DNA of 12,031 bases from JBJXHB01 sp046160725. Lineage in GTDB: Bacteria > Pseudomonadota > Gammaproteobacteria > Burkholderiales > Burkholderiaceae_C. The DNA lies in contig JBJXHB010000456.1 of assembly GCA_046160725.1 (NCBI GenBank), positions 1 to 12,031 of the forward strand, read 5' to 3'. The notes under the pieces were generated by a model. It ran no database searches and was not told the origin of the DNA. It was given only the letters and a program-made list of their open reading frames with translations. Shown piece by piece: positions 1 through 5,970 of the stretch. The translations under genes were made by a program, and so were the position numbers. Each line of letters starts with the position of its first letter. The stretch's first letter is position 1.

Positions 1-1
1 C

Positions 2-373
2 GAGTCGGACACCGCGCCGACGACGACCACACCGACCACCCCGACGCCCACCGCGCCCGTCGTGCCCTGGACCGACCGGGTCCTGGACCTCAACGGTGCG
101 GTCGCCGACCTGTCCGGCTACGACACCACGGTCCAGGGCAAGATCGAGGAGATCGTGCTCACCGGCGGCCGCAACGACCACGGCGGCACGCAACTGTCCG
201 GATCCAACCCGTACTGCCTGCACTGGACCGTGGGCAACGCCGTGCGCATCTTCGGCAATGTCGACAACGGCAACTTCACCTTGATCGGCACCGGCCGCCA
301 CACCGGCAAGGGCAGCTCGAAGTACTCGGTCGATCTGCTGTTGGGCGGGACCTGCACGGCAACCACGGCCTGA
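2..373 (+). CDS. C-terminal part of an unrecognised protein with Thr/Pro-rich linker (5' truncated by window edge)
   Basis: The reading frame is open from the left edge to the TGA at 371-373, so the true start lies outside the window. GTG at 62 is only an internal in-frame codon. The first 20 or so visible residues are almost all Thr, Pro and Ala (TTTTPTTPTPTAP), a typical flexible extracytoplasmic linker. A domain of about 100 residues follows, rich in Gly, Asn and Thr, with two cysteines (in NPYCLHW and GGTCTATTA) that could form a disulfide. The alternating hydrophobic pattern (AVRIFGNV, NFTLIGTG, YSVDLLL) suggests a small all-beta domain. I do not recognise the family. The linker and the paired cysteines suggest a secreted or surface protein, which is inference. 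The coding frame is credible because of strong GC third-position bias and composition; overlapping frames give Arg/Ser/Pro-rich nonsense. Confidence 0.6.
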   Translation, partial: ESDTAPTTTTPTTPTPTAPVVPWTDRVLDLNGAVADLSGYDTTVQGKIEEIVLTGGRNDHGGTQLSGSNPYCLHWTVGNAVRIFGNVDNGNFTLIGTGRHTGKGSSKYSVDLLLGGTCTATTA

Positions 374-500
374 GCGCGCGGCCGAGGACCGGCGGGGCGA
401 CTCCTACGAAATCGCATTCAATCGTATGAGACTGAAGGTCTGATACGGGCTCTTTGCGGTCTGATGAATGACTGCTACTCGGCTTGATACGTGCGGCGCG
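374..500. other. Intergenic stretch, no gene seen
   Basis: This stretch lies between the first stop codon and the palindromic element. It is less GC-rich than its surroundings, especially 405-485. The heptamer TGATACG occurs twice, at 441 and 485. No convincing coding frame, terminator with a T-run, or canonical promoter pair is visible. Confidence 0.4.
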
Positions 501-602
501 GCAAGGCTGGGGCCGACGGGCTGGGCGGCCAGAATGAGGCGCCTGTCCCTGCGGGCCAGGTGCCCTGTGCTCCTCGCGAGACGGGGCGGCTGCGATCGCT
601 TC

Positions 603-627
603 GGGCTGCGCCTGAACGGCGCAGCCC
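603..627. repeat. Perfect 10-bp inverted repeat, 5-nt loop
   Basis: GGGCTGCGCC (603-612) and GGCGCAGCCC (618-627) are exact reverse complements around the loop TGAAC. The sequence after it (ATAAATCGTTCTC) is AT-richer but has no run of T, so a classical intrinsic terminator is not supported. It sits at the centre of the larger palindrome. Confidence 0.7.
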
Positions 628-644
628 ATAAATCGTTCTCACCG

Positions 645-663
645 GCCCGCCCTGCGGGCGGGC
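645..663. repeat. Perfect 8-bp hairpin GCCCGCCC/GGGCGGGC
   Basis: The arms 645-652 and 656-663 are exact reverse complements with a TGC loop. The core CCCTGCGGGC also occurs at 547-556 in the other half of the palindromic element. There is no T-run on either side. Confidence 0.6.
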
Positions 664-730
664 TGCCCTCGCCTCGCTCTGGTGCTCGGCGCCTTGCACA
701 GGCCACCCAGCCCACCGGACCCGGCCTTGT

Positions 731-925
731 AGGCTACGAGTAGGACGGTGGACCATTGAAGACCGCGGTTCTTGAAGCGGAGGTGAGGGATTGGGTCGTC
801 ACTGCAAGCCGCTTGCAAACAGCGACCGGGCGCTTGGCCCCCGGTAGGGAGTTCCGCTACTCGCGGGCACCGGGGTCGGGTAGGCTCCTGTCGCGCTGCC
901 AACGCAAGTACAAATGGGAGAGGCC
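731..925 (+). promoter_or_regulatory. Leader region of the solenoid gene, with operator-like palindrome at 803-817
   Basis: This region has no convincing coding frame. TGCAAGC (803-809) and GCTTGCA (811-817) form a perfect 7-bp dyad around one base, a size and form typical of a repressor or activator half-site pair. CCCCGGT (839-845) and ACCGGGG (869-875) could pair in the leader RNA, and GTAG (844-847) could pair with CTAC (857-860) as an overlapping alternative. The purine run GGGAGAGG at 916-923 is the likely ribosome-binding site. I could not find a convincing -35/-10 pair. Confidence 0.35.
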
Positions 926-3262
926 GTGGACCGCTTGAGGCCGCTGGGTCGTACGCTTGATGAGTTCAGGCCGCTAGGGCCGGGCGAACAGCAACTGCTG
1001 GACGCCTGTCGGACTGGGGAAGAGGCGGTGTTGGGCGCGGTGACGCCGGAGTCGGCCACCGATGCGCAGCGCATACGCGCTGTATTTCTGCGCTTTTTGC
1101 TCCTGGGCGGCGATGACCAGGCGCCTTTGCATGAACGGGGTGTGCGTCTACGCGGCGCTTCGGTGGAAGGGCTGCTCGACCTGGACGGTTGCCGCATTCA
1201 TGCCAGCGTGGACCTGAAGCACTGCCGCTTTGACAGCCAGATCCGCGCGATGGACGCGCAGGTAAATGGCCTGCTCACCTTGCAGGGCAGCCACCTGGCC
1301 GATGGCCTTGCCGCGGACCGCCTGCACTGCTCGGCCGGTGTATTCCTGCGCAATGAGTTCATGGCGACGGGCGAGGTCAGGCTGCTGGGCGCGCAGATTG
1401 GCGGCAACCTGGATTGCGTCGGCGGGCATTTCCTGGGGAAGGAAGGCGCTGCCTTGTCGGTCGATGGCGCAGTCGTCAAAGGCGGTGTGTTACTGAAAGA
1501 CGGTTTCAAGGCGACTGGCCAGGTCAGTCTGCTGGGCACGCAGATTGGCGGCAGCCTGGAGTGCCTTGGCGGGCAGTTCCTGGTGACGGAAGGCGCTGCT
1601 CTGTCGGCCGATGGCGCAATCGTCAAGGGCGGTGTGTTCCTGGCAAGCGGCTTCAAGGCGAACGGCGCGGTCAGGCTGCTGAGCGCGCAGATTGGCGGCG
1701 ACCTAGTTTGCGTTGGCGGGCAGTTTGAGGTGGAGAAAGGCGATGCCTTGTTGGTTGACCGCGCTTCCGTCACAGGCACGGTGTTCCTGAGAGATGGTTT
1801 CAACGCGACGGGCCGGATCAGGCTGCTGGGCACGCACATTGGCGGCAACCTGGATTGCACTGGCGGGCAGTTCATGGTGAAGGAGGGCGAAGCCCTGACA
1901 GCTGATGGCGCAGTGGTCAAGGGCACAGTGTTCCTGAGAGATGGTTTCAACGCGACGGGCCGGGTCAGGCTGTTGGGCACGCACATTGGCGGCAGCGTGG
2001 ATTGCATTGGCGGTCAGCTCTCAGCGAAGGAAGGCGCAGCTTTGTCGGCCGATGGCGCAGTCGTCAAGGGAGGTGTGTTGCTGTCAAGCGGCTTCAAGGC
2101 GGCGGGCGAGGTCAGGCTGCTGGGTGCGCAAATTGGCGGCGACCTGGTTTGCCTTGGCGGGCAGTTTGAGGTGAATGAAGGCCAGGCCTTGTCTGCGGAT
2201 CGCGCAGTGGTCAAGGGCAACGTGGTTCTGACCCGCGGCTTCAGGGCGACGGGGACGGTTAGGCTGCCTGGCGTACAGATTGGCGGCAACCTGGTTTGCT
2301 ATGGCGGGGAGTTTCTGGCAAAGGTAGGTGTTGCCCTATTCCTTGAACGCGCCGATGTTCGAGGCGCCTGGCACCTATACAGCGTTCCGCATCCGGTGCG
2401 CGTGGATGCATCGCACGCCGACGTGTCCGTGTTGGTAGACGAGTTGGCCGCCTGGGCGCCTGGTAGCGTGCTGAACGGGTTGCGCTACGCCGCCCTCGGG
2501 GGCTCGGCGCCAACCAGTGGGACGGACCGGCTGAAGTGGCTTCACTCGCAACGCGACGACCATCTCGGCTTGACGGCCGGCAGCGCGAACTTCTGCCCCC
2601 AGCCCTGGCGCCAGGTGCGGCGTGTGCTGCGCGAGATGGGGCACGCCGAGGGCGCCAAGCAGGTGGGTATCGCCTTTGAGGACCATCTGCGCGTCATCGG
2701 CCGATTGGGCCAGTCGCCGCCGGGCACGCCCGCGCCGTTCGCGAGGTTGAAGCGCGTGGTGGCGCAGAGCGCGCACTATGCTTTCGGCAAGCTGGCCGGC
2801 TATGGCTACCGGCCGATTCGCCTGGTGGCGTGGATGGTCTCGGTGTGGTTCCTTTTCGGCGCGGCGTACTGGTGGCTGGCCCTGCCGCCGCGCAGCGCAA
2901 TGGCGCCTTCGGACCCCCTCGTGTTTCAGAACGCGAGCTACGAAGAGTGCCTGCCCGATCGCCCTGTGAAACCGGGAAACTGGTACCTCTGCGGCCCGCT
3001 GCGTGGCGAGTACGCGACCTTCAGCCCTCTGGCCTACTCGCTTGACGTGTTGCTGCCGCTGGTCGATTTGGGCCAGGAAAAGACCTGGGGTGCGTTTGTA
3101 CCCACGCCCAAGGAGAACCCACTGGAGGAGCTGTTCGGCCACTTCCACTGGGGCCACGTGGCGCGCCTGCTGACATGGTTCGAGACCCTGTTCGGCTGGT
3201 TGAGCAGCCTGCTGCTCGTGGCCATCGTCTCGGGCTTTTCGCGCCGCAACGACGAGGAGTAG
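926..3262 (+). CDS. Large beta-solenoid (pentapeptide-like) repeat protein with C-terminal membrane domain
   Basis: The protein has about 778 residues. I prefer GTG at 926 because the purine run GGGAGAGG lies just upstream; ATG at 914 is in frame but has no ribosome-binding site. Residues about 40-150 are degenerate repeats. Residues about 151-493 are seven 49-residue units whose starts (1376, 1523, 1670, 1817, 1964, 2111, 2258) are exactly 147 bp apart; the last is the most diverged. Each unit contains VRLLGAQIGG and a conserved Cys at its position 14, and splits into two similar halves (GAxIGGxLxCxGGxF, then GAVVKGxVxLxxGF), as expected for a right-handed beta-helix. The C-terminal part has the PQPWRQVRRVLREMGH region, a membrane segment near 633-653, a loop with two Cys and the YSLDVLLPLVDLGQ segment, then a second membrane segment near 755-771. 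This architecture resembles uncharacterised bacterial pentapeptide-repeat membrane proteins, some annotated loosely as membrane-associated oxidoreductases. I see no redox motif. The role is unknown. Confidence 0.85.
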   Translation: MDRLRPLGRTLDEFRPLGPGEQQLLDACRTGEEAVLGAVTPESATDAQRIRAVFLRFLLLGGDDQAPLHERGVRLRGASVEGLLDLDGCRIHASVDLKHCRFDSQIRAMDAQVNGLLTLQGSHLADGLAADRLHCSAGVFLRNEFMATGEVRLLGAQIGGNLDCVGGHFLGKEGAALSVDGAVVKGGVLLKDGFKATGQVSLLGTQIGGSLECLGGQFLVTEGAALSADGAIVKGGVFLASGFKANGAVRLLSAQIGGDLVCVGGQFEVEKGDALLVDRASVTGTVFLRDGFNATGRIRLLGTHIGGNLDCTGGQFMVKEGEALTADGAVVKGTVFLRDGFNATGRVRLLGTHIGGSVDCIGGQLSAKEGAALSADGAVVKGGVLLSSGFKAAGEVRLLGAQIGGDLVCLGGQFEVNEGQALSADRAVVKGNVVLTRGFRATGTVRLPGVQIGGNLVCYGGEFLAKVGVALFLERADVRGAWHLYSVPHPVRVDASHADVSVLVDELAAWAPGSVLNGLRYAALGGSAPTSGTDRLKWLHSQRDDHLGLTAGSANFCPQPWRQVRRVLREMGHAEGAKQVGIAFEDHLRVIGRLGQSPPGTPAPFARLKRVVAQSAHYAFGKLAGYGYRPIRLVAWMVSVWFLFGAAYWWLALPPRSAMAPSDPLVFQNASYEECLPDRPVKPGNWYLCGPLRGEYATFSPLAYSLDVLLPLVDLGQEKTWGAFVPTPKENPLEELFGHFHWGHVARLLTWFETLFGWLSSLLLVAIVSGFSRRNDEE
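1376..2404 (+). repeat. In-gene tandem repeat, 147-bp period, seven units
   Basis: Seven in-frame copies of a 147-bp unit lie inside the solenoid gene, with no change in length. Units starting at 1817 and 1964 are the most alike: the 90-bp windows 1781-1870 and 1928-2017 differ at six positions by hand count, and their first 36 bases are identical. The seventh unit has lost much of its second half. Confidence 0.9.
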
Positions 3263-3570
3263 CGGCGTGCTGGCGTCCGGCCGCCGCCGCAGGCCACAAC
3301 GGCGATGGGCGTATCCGCACGGGGATCACCGACTCTGCAACAGGATCTGGCTGCGACGGGGCGCCGCGGAGCGAAGTCAAGGAGGAGGGCGCCGGCCCGG
3401 GGCCGGCGGCCGGGGGACATGAGCGCAGCGGCGCCCCGTCGCGGCCAGATCCCGCTCCGCGCCGCATGCAGTGCGTCACCGCGGCCGGATCCCGCTCGGC
3501 GGCACATGCCGCACGCCGCCCCAGATCCCGAACGGCAGCCACGCCGCCGCGCCCGCGCACAATCGCCGCC
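3263..3570. other. Intergenic repeat-rich stretch before the MFS gene
   Basis: This 308-bp stretch is open in the MFS frame, but an N-terminal extension is not credible: it would add 132 Arg/Ala/Pro-rich residues ahead of the transporter's normal start. The stretch holds 25-bp inverted arms (3343-3367 and 3428-3452), an internal GC palindrome (3391-3407) and three spaced copies of CCRGATCCCG (3445, 3485, 3521). Just before the MFS start, CACAAT at 3558-3563 resembles a -10 box. No T-run terminator for the preceding gene was seen. Confidence 0.45.
3343..3452. repeat. Long stem: 25-bp inverted repeat around a GC palindrome
   Basis: The arms at 3343-3367 and 3428-3452 are reverse complements at 24 of 25 positions; the single mismatch would be a G-U pair in RNA. 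Each arm carries GACGGGGCGCCGC or its complement and ends in GGATC/GATCC. The 60-bp spacer contains the GC palindrome GCCGGCCCGGGGCCGGC (3391-3407). It could be an intergenic repeat, a transcription terminator without T-run, or a regulatory stem. Confidence 0.65.
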
Positions 3571-4752
3571 ATGAGCGAGCACTCCCGCGCCGTGTCCCTG
3601 CTGTTGAACGTGGCGCATGCGCTGGACCACCTTTTTCTGCTGATCTTCGCCACCGCCGTTGCCACGATCGCCACCGAGTTCGGCTTTGCGCGCTGGGAGG
3701 ACCTGATGCCCTACGGCGCCGGCGCCTTCCTGATGTTCGGCCTGGGGTCGCTGCCGGCGGGCAAGCTGGGCGACAGCTGGGGCCGTCGGCCGATGATGCT
3801 GGTGTTCTTCTTCGGCATGGGCGTGTCGGCGCTGCTGTGCGCGCTGGCCACCGGCCCCTGGACCCTGGCCGCCGCGCTGACGTTGATGGGCCTTTTCTCG
3901 GCCATCTACCACCCGGTGGGCATACCGATGCTGGTGCAGGGCGCGTCGCGCCCCGGGGCGGTGATCGGCGTCAACGGCCTGGCCGGCAACCTGGGCATCG
4001 CGGCCGCGGCGCTGCTGACCGGTGCGCTGGTGCAATGGGCCGGCTGGCGTGCCGCCTTCGTGGTGCCCGGCCTGGCCTGCCTGGTGCTGGGGCTGCTGTT
4101 CTGGCGCGTCACCCCGCGCGAGACCGAGGCCCCGGCCGCCCGCAAGCGTGGCACGGCCTCGGCACTGACGCCGGCCGAGCTGGCGCGGGTGTTCGTGGTC
4201 CTGACCATCGCCTCGGCCAGCGGCAACGTGATCTTCAACACCACCACCAACGGCAACGCGCAGTTCATGGCCGAGCGCTTCGCCGGCATCGTCGACAGCC
4301 CGTCGACGCTGGGGCTGATGCTGGCCGTGATCTATGCCGTCTCGTCGCTGGCGCAGGTGGTGGTCGGCCGTCTGATTGACCGCGTCCCGCTGAAGCGCCT
4401 GCAGCTGGCCATCGTGGCCTGCCAGGTGCCGCTGCTCCTGCTGGCCTCGCAGGCTGAGGGCTGGTGGCTGTTCGCCACGCTGGTCGGCATGATGGTGGTG
4501 ATCTTCGGCGCCATTCCGTTCACCGATGCGGTGATCGTGCGCTACGTGGACGACCGCATCCGCTCGCGCGTGGCCGGCATGCGGCTTACCGTGTCCATCG
4601 GGCTCAGCTCGCTGGCGGTCTGGGCACTGGGCCCGGTGGTCAAGGCGGCCGGCTTCGGCGTGCTGATGGCCGCGATGGCCGCATTCGCGCTGGTGACGGT
4701 GCTGGCGGTGTCCGCACTTCCGCAGGAGCGGCCCGCCGCACCGGGGGCCTGA
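3571..4752 (+). CDS. MFS transporter, fosmidomycin-resistance-like subgroup
   Basis: The protein has 393 residues, the usual size of a 12-helix major facilitator protein. It is a predicted inner-membrane secondary transporter, an antiporter or symporter driven by the proton gradient; the substrate is unknown. The first helix carries NVAHALDHLFLL and a conserved signature follows at YHPVG (113-117), both reminiscent of the Fsr-like group. Motif A is visible in the helix 2-3 loop as GKLGDSWGRR (64-73). A mid-protein basic segment (TPRETEAPAARKRG) is the usual central cytoplasmic loop. ATG at 3571 is chosen because the transmembrane part begins directly after it. No Shine-Dalgarno is present, and a -10-like CACAAT ends 7 bases upstream, so transcription may start at or near the ATG. 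The Bug-protein gene follows after 20 bp, suggesting co-transcription. Export of a toxic compound or uptake of an organic acid are both possible. Confidence 0.88.
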   Translation: MSEHSRAVSLLLNVAHALDHLFLLIFATAVATIATEFGFARWEDLMPYGAGAFLMFGLGSLPAGKLGDSWGRRPMMLVFFFGMGVSALLCALATGPWTLAAALTLMGLFSAIYHPVGIPMLVQGASRPGAVIGVNGLAGNLGIAAAALLTGALVQWAGWRAAFVVPGLACLVLGLLFWRVTPRETEAPAARKRGTASALTPAELARVFVVLTIASASGNVIFNTTTNGNAQFMAERFAGIVDSPSTLGLMLAVIYAVSSLAQVVVGRLIDRVPLKRLQLAIVACQVPLLLLASQAEGWWLFATLVGMMVVIFGAIPFTDAVIVRYVDDRIRSRVAGMRLTVSIGLSSLAVWALGPVVKAAGFGVLMAAMAAFALVTVLAVSALPQERPAAPGA

Positions 4753-4761
4753 CTTTCACAC

Positions 4762-4767
4762 AAGGAG
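4762..4767 (+). promoter_or_regulatory. Ribosome-binding site of the Bug-protein gene
   Basis: AAGGAG lies 5 bases before the ATG at 4773. It fixes that start and excludes the long upstream in-frame extension that would overlap the transporter gene. Confidence 0.8.
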
Positions 4768-4772
4768 ACGAC

Positions 4773-5747
4773 ATGAAACGAACCATCAACCTGTTGCGCG
4801 GCCTCCTGGCCGGTATCACGCTGCTTGCGGCGGGTGCCGTCCAGGCCCAGCCCTATCCGAACAAGCCGATCCGCCTGATCGTGCCGTTCCCGGCCGGCGG
4901 CACGGCGGACTTCGCTGCCCGCACCATCGCCGGCGCGCTGCAGCAGGGGCTGGGCCAGCAGGTCATCGTCGACAACCGGGCCGGCGCCGATGGCGTGGTC
5001 GCGTCGCAGGCGGTGCTGCAGGCCGCGCCCGACGGCTACACGCTGTACTTCGCCACCACCACCGGCCTGAACGCGGCGCCGGTGCTGCACAAGCCGTCGC
5101 CCTACGACCCGCTGACGGCCTTCACGCCGATCGCCAAGGCCGGCTTCTTCGGCTTCTTCCTGATGAGCCATGACAGCGTCCCGGCCCGCACCGCCCAGGA
5201 GCTGATGGCCCATGCCCGCGCCAACCCGGGCAAGCTGAGCTACGGCACCGGCAACGGCACCAGCATCCTGACCACCGCGCAGCTGGCGGCGGCCGAAAAG
5301 GTCGACATGGCCCACATTCCGTACAAGGGCGACGCCCCTGCCGGCCTGGACTTCATCGCCGGGCGCATCCAGTTGATGATCGCCACGCCCACGCCGGCCA
5401 TCCAGGCCCAGATCAAGGAGGGCAAGCTGCGCGTGCTGGCCACGCTGCTGCCCAATCGCAGCCCGTTGTATCCGCAGACGCCAACGGCGACCGAGGCCGG
5501 CCTCAAGGGCATGACCATCACCCCGTGGGCCGGGCTGTTCGGGCCGGCAGGGCTGCCGCGCGAGGTGGTCGAGCGCGTCTCGCGCGAGATGCGCTCGGTG
5601 GCGCAGCGCAAGGACATCCGCGACACCCTGGACGGCATCGCCTACGAGCTGGACGGCTCGGGCCCGGCCGAGATGACGACCCTGCTGGCCGACCAGCTGC
5701 AGGTCTGGCGCCGCGGTGTGCAGGAGCTGGGCCTGAACAGAAACTGA
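4773..5747 (+). CDS. Bug-family (TctC-like) periplasmic solute-binding protein
   Basis: The protein has 324 residues, normal for the family. Residues 1-25 form a Sec signal peptide: a KR n-region, a Leu/Ala core and VQA before the likely cut ahead of QPYP. The mature start PNKPIRLIVPFPAGGTAD is the family hallmark, with the ligand-binding loop in VPFPAGGTAD. Other family segments are VDNRAGADGVVASQAV, APDGYTLYF, HIPYKGDAPAGLDFIAGR and the C-terminal QVWRRGVQELGL. Such proteins bind carboxylates and similar small molecules in the periplasm. Some serve tripartite tricarboxylate transporters; many are orphans. No TctA or TctB membrane gene is in the window, so this one is an orphan or works with a distant transporter. 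Its position 20 bp behind the MFS gene suggests the same substrate or pathway, which is inference. The ligand cannot be read from the sequence. Confidence 0.93.
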   Translation: MKRTINLLRGLLAGITLLAAGAVQAQPYPNKPIRLIVPFPAGGTADFAARTIAGALQQGLGQQVIVDNRAGADGVVASQAVLQAAPDGYTLYFATTTGLNAAPVLHKPSPYDPLTAFTPIAKAGFFGFFLMSHDSVPARTAQELMAHARANPGKLSYGTGNGTSILTTAQLAAAEKVDMAHIPYKGDAPAGLDFIAGRIQLMIATPTPAIQAQIKEGKLRVLATLLPNRSPLYPQTPTATEAGLKGMTITPWAGLFGPAGLPREVVERVSREMRSVAQRKDIRDTLDGIAYELDGSGPAEMTTLLADQLQVWRRGVQELGLNRN

Positions 5748-5754
5748 GGTTGCC

Positions 5755-5810
5755 GGCCCGGCGGACTCGCCGAGCCGGGCCTGCCGTTGCACGCCGCGCC
5801 GGAAGCGGCG
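5755..5810 (+). terminator. Tandem GC hairpins after the Bug-protein gene, possible terminator
   Basis: GGCCCGGC (5755-5762) pairs with GCCGGGCC (5774-5781), and CGCCGC (5792-5797) pairs with GCGGCG (5805-5810). Both lie shortly after the stop at 5747. No T-run follows, so intrinsic termination is uncertain. Confidence 0.4.
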
Positions 5811-5970
5811 CGCGTATCCATTGCTACGAGATGTCAGCACCGGCGGGTGTCGTGACGACTTGGAAACAGGGCCCCGCTGCTGCATGCCCATGATGGACGG
5901 CATCGGCCCGTGACGCCGGCCGGCCCCCGCCGGCCGGCCCTGACAACGGGCCTTGTTGGGAGCCCGTTCC
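5811..5970 (+). promoter_or_regulatory. Leader of the DUF1800 gene with two strong hairpins
   Basis: GTCGTGACGAC (5849-5859) is a short dyad. GCCGGCCGGC at 5915-5924 is repeated exactly at 5929-5938 around CCCC; because the unit is itself a palindrome, the two copies also form a 10-bp stem. AACGGGC (5945-5951) pairs with GCCCGTT (5962-5968), and the GGGAG ribosome-binding site (5958-5962) lies in the loop and the first base of the stem. No sure -35/-10 pair was found. Confidence 0.4.

Larger units (their letters stand above)
501..730. repeat. 230-bp imperfect palindromic element, MITE-like or structured RNA
   Basis: The outer arms 501-530 and 701-730 are reverse complements at 24 of 30 positions by hand alignment. 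In the same register, AGGCGCC at 537-543 pairs with GGCGCCT at 688-694. The centre of symmetry (about 615) coincides with the loop of a perfect 10-bp hairpin at 603-627. Smaller dyads lie inside: CTCGCGAG at 573-580, GCGATCGC at 592-599 and a hairpin at 645-663. The segments between the outer arms and the central hairpin match poorly. No convincing protein is encoded on either strand. The layout fits a non-autonomous mobile element, a REP/REPIN-like intergenic repeat or a multi-stem RNA; the sequence alone does not decide. No clear target-site duplication was found at the ends. Confidence 0.55.

Noticed and set aside
501..730. Integron attC site or intact insertion sequence
   Set aside because: No attC core sites were recognised, no integrase or transposase is present, and no target-site duplication was found.
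468..743. Small coding frames within the 230-bp palindromic element
   Set aside because: They exist on both strands because of high GC and symmetry, have no ribosome-binding site and give low-complexity Arg/Gly/Pro products.
1198..2007. A minus-strand frame with regular internal repeats opposite the solenoid gene
   Set aside because: The repeats mirror the 147-bp DNA period of the real gene; the protein is Pro/Ser/Thr-rich without signature.
1376..2404. CRISPR-like array, because of the regular spacing
   Set aside because: The 147-bp unit is repeated throughout without unique spacers and stays in frame; it encodes protein repeats.
3175..3570. N-terminal extension of the MFS protein by 132 residues
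   Set aside because: It would overlap the end of the solenoid gene, is Arg/Ala/Pro-rich and precedes a normal MFS N-terminus at 3571.
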